From Buddleja alternifolia (taxonomy: Eukaryota; Streptophyta; Magnoliopsida; Lamiales; Scrophulariaceae), in contig CM033408.1 in assembly GCA_019426215.1 (NCBI GenBank), positions 5,211,077-5,275,076 on the forward strand: 64,000 nt of DNA, given 5' to 3'. Position 1 is the stretch's first letter, and each line of letters starts with the position of its first letter. Positions 55,968-64,000 of the stretch are shown piece by piece. The notes beneath the pieces were generated by a model that saw only the letters and a list, made by a program, of their open reading frames with translations, was not told the origin of the DNA and ran no database searches. The position numbers were made by a program, and so were the translations under genes.

Positions 55968-56233
55968 GTAAATTACAACGAGACCCCCTCAAGGGGTCTA
56001 TTTGTAAGGTTTACAGGGGTGAAATTATAAGAATTTTTTAATATACGGGGGATGTAATTGTTAGAATATCTTAACATGAGGGCGGCTTTATCAAATTTTG
56101 GTAAATTACAACGAGACCCCCTCAAGGGGTTTATTTGTAAAGTTTACAGGGGTGAAATTGTACAAAAATTTTAAAACGCAGGAGGTGTATTTGTTAGAAT
56201 ATCTTAACATAAGGAGAAGTTTATGGAATTTTG
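55968..56233. repeat. 133-bp tandem duplication
   Basis: 55968-56100 is repeated at 56101-56233 with about 85-90% identity. Each unit contains the near-palindrome GACCCCCTCAAGGGGT and ends in TTAGAATATCTTAACAT. Confidence 0.75.
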
Positions 56234-57179
56234 AAAGATCAAGGGGTTTTCGATAATTTTGCACTAAAGAGGTGTACATGTTATTTTCTCTAAAACATAT
56301 AGTTGAATTGGTATGAAAGAAGAATTGCAATTCTTGACTTTGTTGCATTCAAAGTATATCAGAAATTTAGCAAAATGGGATCAATCAACTTTTTGTTTAT
56401 ATTATAATATAAGTGATAAAACATGAAGTGACCAGATAATGAGACTGAACATCCAAAACCCTCTATAAATAAATTAGATTAAAATTTTGTCCCTCTCCAA
56501 ATGATACAGTTGTCTTAGGTTTGTTCATCAGTTCGGATTGCTCCGATCAAAAATCGAATTGAAATTTTAGTTTTGAATTTCAGACCGAAAATCGAATCGA
56601 ACTGTTCAGTTTGGCTAAAAATCGAATTGCGTCGCTTCGATTTTCGATTAAACCGAATTTCTAAAAGAAAAAAGAAAGAAAGCAAAATTAGCCAGTATAT
56701 ATAATATAAATATTTATAATATAAAAAAACCAATATTTATATTATATAAATATAAAAAATTCAGTTTTAGGTTAATCGAATTGAACTGAAACTGAACACA
56801 TAAACTAATTTTTTTAAAAAAATAATCAAAAATCGAACTGAAATTTTCAGGTCTAGAATATTATTTTGACTCGGCATTTGGACAAGTATTACACTTGTTA
56901 GGTTGGCTTGAATTTTTTTCTCAAGTTTGTTCCTTTTAGATAATCGATTTGATGGGGAATTAAACACTTGTATACTCGAGATTTCTTATTGTATCTATCT
57001 ATAATCCTAGAAAAACAGAGGGAAAAGTATAAAGAAAAAAGTAAGAAAAAGAAACAAATATGCTATATATTTGTAACAGTCTATTACATTTTATATCTGA
57101 TGAATAAATATTGTGTTATTGGATAAATACAAACCGTTGTTATTTTCTCATACATGTTGCATATTTATCAAATATAACA
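56234..57179. other. Spacer with repeated AAAATCGAA-type words
   Basis: 56547-56571 and 56823-56845 share ATCAAAAATCGAAYTGAAAT, and GATTTTCGATTAAACCGAA lies between, giving several self-complementary pairings. It looks like a decayed non-autonomous DNA element. No gene. Confidence 0.4.
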
Positions 57180-58498
57180 AAGCTCTTCATAAGAAAGAGG
57201 ATTAGCTAGATCATTGTTTATCTCAGATAGTGAATTGCAAGCGCTTTGTCATCTATGAGCACTGAGTCACTCGGGGACTCATCATCATTGCTTTCTTCTG
57301 AGGACTCCAGATCCTCTTCAAGTGTACAAATTAGTTCCGACTTCACTAGCAAACCTTGTTGTGTAAGGTTGCTCCTGAATTGATTTCTTTCCTCTCTATT
57401 TTGCCCGGAAGGCTTAGCGACAGAGGAAAAAGGGTAATTTACCTGGTGGTGCCCTGGTTGCTTGCAGTTATAACAAAGACCAGTTTTTAGTTTATGTTCA
57501 TATGTTAACTTTGTTATAACTTGTGGTCTTAGTGCTGTGGGCGCTGAGAAATTCTGATTTGGAGTCTCTTGGTATTGAACCGGTGCTTGAGAAACCGGTG
57601 TAGAATACATAGGTGCTTGATACTGAGGGCTTGGGCAGGGGGATGAGTTTGGTATGAAGTTTGTCCTTTTGGAGGATAAGCATTTTTCTTTTCATATCTC
57701 GTAAATTTCTTAAACTTCTTGACCAATAACGCAAATTCTACGTCCTCATTTAATTCTGACGCTTGGCTCTTACTGACGGGTATACCTTTTACTGTTGCTA
57801 TAACCGCTCCAAATTTAGTGGCTGAAGTCGACACATTGCTGACTTCACCTAACTTAAACTCAAAAGCCCTTAACTCTAAAAACACATCTTCTGGCATAAG
57901 GAACGCTAACATCTGAGATTCTCTCATGGCAATTGTCTTCATTAGATATTTACTTGGAAGACTTCTGAAGATCTTGTTGACCATTTTCTTATTGGTCAAT
58001 TCCTTTTTCAGTGACGCTAATTCTGTTATGAGAACAGTGAACCTTGCATCCAACTGATTCAGCGTCTCATTGGGTTGCATCATGAAATGCTCAAATCTCT
58101 GCATAGTCATGGAAGTTCATTTTCCTTCATTTGTGCATAGCCTTCACATACTATAGCCAACTTATCCAAATTTTCTTGGTTGTTTTACAAGACTTGATTT
58201 TATTGAACAATCTCTCATTATCTTTCAATGCTGAGTAGATAGCATTTTGTCCAATATTGTCCAAATTTGCTCTCCTTCGCTCATTAGTTGACCATATAAC
58301 CTTAGTCTTTTCAACATAACCATCTTTTGTAGCTTCATCTGCTTCAGGTGCTTTAGTTACAACCTTAATGATTTTGATAGGTCCATCTGAAATAACATCG
58401 CACATTTTATCATCACATGAACATAAATATGTAAATTCTCCAAGTTTCCATGAATCATAATTTGACTCAGTCAACCTAGGCATGTCAATGGAAGGCAT
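57180..58498 (-). pseudogene. Sirevirus-like Gag, minus strand, truncated
   Basis: The frame starts at ATG 58498 with MPSIDMPRLTESNYDSWKLG. Pieces 58151-58498, 57529-58110 and 57218-57610 cover the Gag core (FNKIKSCKTTKKIW, RSLPSKYLMKTIAMRES) and the zinc knuckle. The knuckle reads CYNCKQPGHHQVNY, so its last cysteine is replaced by tyrosine. Two or more frameshifts separate the pieces. Similarity ends at LSYEEL near 57180. Unlike the copy in the CACTA element, this one keeps the tryptophan codon near the N terminus. Confidence 0.82.
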
Positions 58499-58609
58499 CT
58501 TATGTATGAGATGATTTTAGAAAGAAAGCAACTTGGTTTTTAAAAGAATCTAAACAAGCAATTACGCTCGAAAACGTTTAGGTTTCTATTTCAACCGCTT
58601 TAATAAAAT

Positions 58610-60028
58610 TCCGTACCACCAAAATATTTTGACACTGACTAACGAACTTATCGCTTTGACAGGTGATTGATTTGAAAAATAGTTTAAAGATAACTTAGAA
58701 AAAATGGCTCAAGCATTTTAACCAAAGTAGGATTAAAGCTTTTACTCTTGTATCAGGATTAGCACAGTGAAAATAATTTAGGTCTTGAAAGCATTCGATC
58801 AACTATAATTCGTTTTGCTTGTTTTACAAGTAAAAGTTAGCAAATGATTGTATGCTTTTATGATAGATATTAATGAGATAAAAGTAATAAGCAATAAAAT
58901 AAATGGCACAAATCTTTGTAAGGCTAGGTGTATTTAATCTCAGCTACGTCCTTCTTCTTCTTTTGCACTTGGAGGTAATTTAAAGTGTCACACAGAGTGC
59001 TTCTACAATAAGTGAATACAATGAACGCTATCTTGAGTTCCTTGTTCACACAGATTTCAACTTCTAAGATGATCTTCAATATCAAGATTCTATCACCCAG
59101 AAATATGGCTTGATCTTTAACTTCTTCTTCACACAGATAAAGGATTGGAGGGGTTTTGTCGCTAGGGTTTGTTTGATTTGAAAATTCAAACAACTTTGAA
59201 TATCTTAATAATAGAGCAAGGTTCTTTTATGGAAGAGGTTTGAGATATAGGTGATTGTCTTAATGGAATTGTGAAAAGCTTAAAGATTTTGGATATGGAG
59301 TTTTGAGCTTTTCTTGGAAGTATTTTGGACTTTGAAATTAACAGTAAAATCTTCAATGTGCGTAGATGTGTTATATGTATCAATTAGGATTTGCTGTGAA
59401 GTCCTATTCATAGACAAATGTCGGGAAAAGTATCAGTTAGACTTATTCTCTGGCACGTGCCTTTCACTCGAGCGAGTGAACCAATTCCGTACTTTGTTCC
59501 CTGAAATTCTACTGCAAAAAATTGGTGGATAGACTTTTAAGCTGACAATCCAATCAGATAGGCTTATACATACATGAATAGTCCTTATCACATTTAATGC
59601 TCTTATCAAGCATTAAATGCATTTGAAATTAATTCTCATTGGAAATAAATGCCCGTTATTGATTGCATTTAAGTCCTTCTTGACTTTGGATATATTTCAG
59701 GTAAATGTAGTCGCTTGGACATTTTTTCAATTCATGAATGACCTTCAATGCTTGTTGGACGCTTAGATAAATCTTCATCTTCTTCTGACTTCAGACGCTG
59801 ATCTTTAACTTCAACTTGATATATTCAATGAGAATACTATCAGCGATTGAGTTTTTCAATACTTAGTCTAAAATCTAAAAAGATAAAAATTAAGCCTTAT
59901 ACAAATCTAGAATACTTTGAACACTTATACAAAGTTTCTAATGAAAGCAAAAACTTACATAATTTTTTGGGTCTAACATAAATCCTATCTTGTTATCATC
60001 AAAATATTTAACATGAAATATACTAACA
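58610..60028 (-). repeat. 5' LTR of the truncated Sirevirus-like element
   Basis: About 1.4 kb, clearly related to 30011-31509 but diverged. The far end has the TGTTAG start at 60028. Confidence 0.7.
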
Positions 60029-60437
60029 GACTACGATAATCTGATTAAAGTGAAAATAAAATTGTTGTAGTTCATATCGAAAACTTTCAATCAAACAGAT
60101 CTATGTTACATCAAATATGCAAAAAAGAAAAAAAAATATTATGCGAGTAGAGCCATATATAAAACAAAGTTGAGTACTTACATTTAATTCCCTTGAATTT
60201 TCGTAGAAAGCCAAATACCTTTGTCCAAAACATATAAGTAAGAAAAACACTCGATTATTAGAATAGTAATGATATTAAAATTAAAAAAAATACTTTTATA
60301 GTCAAATACATCCAGTGACCATTTACTTTGGACTTTGGATTTGATGGAAATAAAAGAAAAATATTAAAAATGTAAAGTACAAAGTTATAGTATTATATAG
60401 GATGGAAAAAAATAATATTCCTTAATATTTTTTGTCA
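60029..60437. other. AT-rich spacer
   Basis: No gene, RNA or clear repeat seen. Confidence 0.4.
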
Positions 60438-60439
60438 TT

Positions 60440-60650
60440 AAAACCGACATGGTTGCCGGAAAAATCTATGGTTGACTGAGAGTATCGCTCCTAGTCCACT
60501 ATCCACCACAAATTCACAAGTGGTGTGGTGGTTTTCATAGGGTAGGTGGGTGATGAAAAAAACCATCCCACTACTTATGAATTTGTGGTGGATAGTGGAT
60601 CGGGAGCAACGCTCTCGGTCGACCATAAAAAATCCCATGGTCGCACTTGT
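60440..60650. repeat. Long foldback (inverted repeat) element
   Basis: Left arm 60446-60541 and right arm 60552-60648 pair over about 90 bases at roughly 80% identity around a loop centred near 60547. The core CCACTATCCACCACAAATTC is perfect in both arms. It would form a long RNA hairpin if transcribed. It resembles a foldback MITE; no TSD was fixed. Confidence 0.75.
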
Positions 60651-60755
60651 TATGTCAGTCTAAGGTCCCAAGGAAACTCCAATTATACAATGAAATTGAT
60701 CAAATGAAAAAGATTCACCAATATGACATCCTATAATATGAATCAAATAGAAATA

Positions 60756-62218
60756 AGGGAAAAAATCAATAAACCCCGTGAATTATATCCTAAACATCAG
60801 TTACCCTCTTGAACTATCAAAACATTACTTACCCCACTAATTTTTAAATCCGTTAATTATCTTTCTAACAGCGTTAGATGAGTTGAAAATTATCATATTT
60901 ATCTATACCAATTGGAATATGTTGTCTTTATAAATCCAAAAATATCATTAACTAATGTTAGTATGGTAAAAAGATTTTACCACAAATTTAAGCAATGTCC
61001 TCTTTCTCCTTCCTTTTTTCTCTTTTTTCCTCAGTTTCTTACCAATATCAATTTATTTTCTATAATTATTATTTAGTGCAATCAACTGAAATTAGTTTAG
61101 AAAAACCACCTAGCCACATAACAGTACAGTGGTCAAAATTTCCTTTCACTAACTAAATAACAGTAAAAAAACCATTAGGGAGAAAATTGCAAATTGGTAC
61201 ACTAAAAGATCCTACACGTTTTCTTCAACCAAAACGTGGCACATTGGCAATTTGGCTACACTCCGGCGAGGAATTTGGCAATTTCAATACAAATTTCACC
61301 AAAAAATGTTTACGTGGCACCAAGTTTGGGGATTTTGGTATTTGGATGGAAAATTGCCTACGTTACCGCCAAATTTAGGGGAAAATTGTTCACGTGGCAC
61401 CAAAATGTGTAGGGGAATGAAAAGAAAAGGTCAATATTACCCTCAACTCTCATGTGAAAACTGAAAAAATAGAATTTGAAAAAATTTAAAATTTTTAGAA
61501 AATATTGAAATTGTATTTTTCAAACTAATTTGTAGTTTGAAAAATATAATTGTTTATTAAAAATAGAATAATATATTATTTACATAAATGAGAATATAGT
61601 TACAAAATATTAAAACCATTAAAAAATCAAAAATTTATAACTTAAACTAGTTTTCAAATTTAAATAAATTATTTTTTAAGGAATTTTTTATTAAAAAAAT
61701 AAATATATTAAAAATTCAGTAAAGTTAAAAAAAAAGTTCATAAAAATAGAAAAATAAAATCAATTTTCACTAAAAAAAATTGGAAAAATCAGAAAATGAT
61801 AAAGGAAGAAAAATATTAAAAACATTAATATTTTTTAAAAATAGAAAACATAAGAAATTATATCTCAAATTAATTTTACATTAAAATAAAGTAATTTTTA
61901 TTGACAAAAACTAAATTAGTTAAAAACTCACAAAAAAAAAATCATACAAAAAAACATAAGAAAAATTAGAGAGAAATAGAATATAATTCAGAAAACTAAA
62001 ATAAAGTTAGAAAGCAAAAAATTTGAAAAATCAGAAAATAAAAAAGAATGAAAAATAAAATAAAGAAAAAAAATTAAAATCAAGCATATTCCACTTGGCA
62101 AAAAATAAAAATGAAAAACTAACGGATTTGAAAATCAGGGGGTAAATGATGTTTTGATAATTCAAGGGGGTAATTGATGTTTGGGATATAGTTCAGGGGT
62201 ATATTGATTTTTTTTCCT
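60756..62218. mobile_element. Non-autonomous TIR element, about 1.46 kb
   Basis: Inverted repeats of about 105 bp: the left begins AGGGAAAAAATCAATAAACC and the right, read on the minus strand, AGGAAAAAAAATCAATATAC. Flanked by AAATA on both sides (60751-60755, 62219-62223). The interior is very A-rich, with several ACGTGGCAC words near 61236-61400. No transposase; the superfamily is not certain (Mutator-like suspected). Confidence 0.65.
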
Positions 62219-62223
62219 AAATA

Positions 62224-62879
62224 TATTATATGTAATTATAGATTCAATAGGTATATCTAAATAATGATATGATTACTTCTGTAAACCATATGTATTGTGT
62301 CTATAAACGTATATACAAATATAAAAACATTATATTTAAATACATATAAAGATAGAATTATAACATATAAGAATGTTATAAACTGATCATATTTTCCATA
62401 AATACATATATGCATTATATACACTCATATTATATACATACAACACACACACACACACACATATATATTAGTCACCGTCCATGATTTTAGGTATGAGAAG
62501 TGTAATTTTCCTTTTTAATCATGATTCTTAATTATTCTCACTTAGGAGGGAATAGCTAATCCTCATGGTTGAATGAGGAATGAGTACTTCCACTTCTAGT
62601 GGGAATGACAATCCATAGACTATTCAATCTAGGGGTGTTTATGATTTTCTAAAACCTGACATTATTGAACCGTACCGAAATTATGATTTTTTTTTATATA
62701 TAAAAAATCAGGTTTTGGTATGAGTCGATGTTGTACCGGTAATTCTAATATGGTTTTGATTTTAAAAATTTAACACCGATAAAAACTCATATCAAACCTG
62801 ATGTGTTTGATCTTCACACCAAGAAATATATTAAATGCAAACAATAATCTTTCCTAGCAACCATGGCCACTTTAGGAGG
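62224..62879. other. AT-rich spacer with a short CA/AT microsatellite
   Basis: (CA)n at about 62440-62460 followed by (TA)n. 62640-62820 has words of the type CCGTACCG and GGTTTTGGTATGA that may be a decayed MITE. No gene. Confidence 0.4.
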
Positions 62880-63960
62880 TTCTTATGTTCTACCATCATA
62901 AGTGTGTGGGCGAGCGTAACCGTCAAATGCGTACGTTGACTACTACGGTAATCGCCTTTGAGTCTATCCTAGAATTCCACCTCGGCGTCACCCTCATCTT
63001 GGTTCATTGTAGTAGCTTCAGCCCTTTTCATCTGAGTGGATTCCTCCATATTCACGTACTTTTTTGCCCTAGTTAACAGGTTATCGAAACTAGTATGGGG
63101 CTTCTTAGCAAAGGACCTAAATACTCCCTCCGTCCCAAAAAGAATGTCTCCTTTGACTTTTCTTAGGAATTATCAAAAGTTCATTGTTTCCCAATAATAC
63201 CCTTTTCATAAAACAAAAGACAACTAATTATATTACCTTCTAAAACATGCCATGCTTTTAATTTAATTTATTACGATTGTCTTTTATACATGTATAGAAC
63301 TATCTTCCTTAAATATAATTGCAGGTTTATAGTAAAAATGAATTAATTGTATATTTTTCAATTAAAATGGAAGGTAATATAGTCAGATTAGACAATAAAT
63401 ATATACATAAATAGTAAGAGACAAACATTTTGGGACAGACAAAAGTGGAATAGTGGACATCCTTTTTGGGACGGAGGGAGTAATTCACTATCATTCAAGC
63501 CTTGGGCAAACGTGTTGGATAGCATGTTAGCACTAGTTGAGGGGACCTCGAGGGAAACAACATTGAATCTCCGTATATATCTTCGTAGGGGCTCCTTGAC
63601 CCCCTGGTGCATGCTAAATAAACTCAAAGGTGTCTTCTGGTACTTTTTACTACTAGCAAATTGGTGAAGGAAGATCGAGCTAAAGTCCTCAAAAGAATGG
63701 ATAGAATAGGGGCCCAACTGATTGAACCATTGTTATGCAACTCGTGTTAGGGTTGTTATGAACAAGCGACATTTCACTCCATCTGAGTATTGGTGCGAAA
63801 AAGTGAAGTGCTCTATGGGATCTGACGTTCCATCATATTCTGACATGTTTCATCTCCTTTCTCATGTCTTCAAATCTTTCAACCAGGTTATCCTGGTGGT
63901 AGTATATCACCATTCCTATTGAGGGTATTGGATCCTCCCATGCCATAGTATACCTCTCTA
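62880..63960 (-). pseudogene. Ty3/gypsy Gag fragment interrupted by a MITE
   Basis: On the minus strand the region 63960-63481 gives EYDGTSDPIEHF, then WFNQLGPYSIHSFEDFSSIF, RRYIRRFNVVSLEVP and FAQGLND, the Retrotrans_gag core (PF03732). After the Stowaway insertion it continues as FAKKPHTSFDNLLTRAKKYVNMEE down to about 62950. A frame change and a stop lie near 63722. No protease or RT is present in the window. The family differs from the gypsy element at 1-15516. Confidence 0.75.
63124..63480. mobile_element. Stowaway MITE (Tc1/mariner)
   Basis: Ends CTCCCTCCGTCCCAAAAA and its complement, flanked by TA on both sides (63122-63123, 63481-63482); 357 bp. This is the classic plant Stowaway terminal sequence. 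It sits inside the Gag fragment. Confidence 0.93.
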
Positions 63961-64000
63961 TCCCCAACTAGGAAGCTAGGGTTATGCTGACGAGCTTGTG

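Larger units (their letters stand above)
57180..60028 (-). mobile_element. Truncated Sirevirus-like element (5' LTR plus gag), minus strand
   Basis: On the minus strand a 5' LTR (60028 to about 58610) begins TGTTAGTATATTTCATGTTA, the family start. It is followed by Gag (58498-57180), after which similarity stops; all of pol is missing. The LTR's inner end and primer site are altered (TGGTGGTACGG instead of the usual end). Confidence 0.8.

Overview
The window is repeat-dense nuclear DNA from a flowering plant, very probably a eudicot. It contains plant-type Ty3/gypsy and Ty1/copia (Sirevirus-like) retrotransposons, a CACTA (En/Spm) transposon with TNP2-type and Ptta/En/Spm transposases, a Stowaway MITE, a Helitron end, an endogenous caulimovirid, and one spliced host gene with AT-rich introns. 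I cannot name the species. Nearly every element is broken. The only conventional host gene is the 3' part of a peroxisomal CHY1-type 3-hydroxyisobutyryl-CoA hydrolase (eight exons, 20656-24048, ending in the PTS1 tripeptide AKL).

Layout. 1-15516: two head-to-tail copies of one Ty3/gypsy element on the minus strand, with dual RNase H (Tat-type) and an antisense extra ORF beyond the integrase. Both copies share a pol frameshift. The second copy has many small deletions only between about 8041 and 11131, which looks like an assembly problem. 15517-20655: a short spacer, then a rearranged endogenous pararetrovirus (RT/RNase H remnant, viroplasmin-type ORF, promoter, leader, Met-tRNA primer site) with an inverted duplication of its promoter end. 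20656-24048: CHY1-like gene, with a 1.2-kb hAT-like element in its first visible intron. 24049-27923: AT-rich spacer with a 2-kb TIR element filled by degenerate ACTGTATAATG repeats. 27924-53275: one 25.4-kb CACTA transposon (TSD AGA, palindromic subterminal repeats) carrying a TNP2 gene and a Transposase_24/Ulp1 gene. Its TNP2 exon is split by a 14-kb Sirevirus-like element (30011-43980), and a solo LTR of the same family (51341-52849, TSD TGTTG) sits near its right end. 53279-64000: more debris, including a Helitron 3' end, a tandem duplication, a truncated Sirevirus gag plus LTR on the minus strand, a long foldback hairpin, a TIR element, and a gypsy gag fragment split by a Stowaway MITE.

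How parts relate. In the CACTA element the two transposase genes are each preceded by a copy of the same ~460-bp sequence, in a place where a leader intron would lie. In the Sirevirus-like element the envelope-like gene is preceded by a second, compact LTR-end plus primer-binding-site block, and it contains two in-frame spliceosomal-type introns. These two arrangements, and the rearranged pararetrovirus beside a host gene whose 5' exons are missing, are the most unusual observations. Nothing here has been tested against a database. Domain calls rest on recognised motifs.
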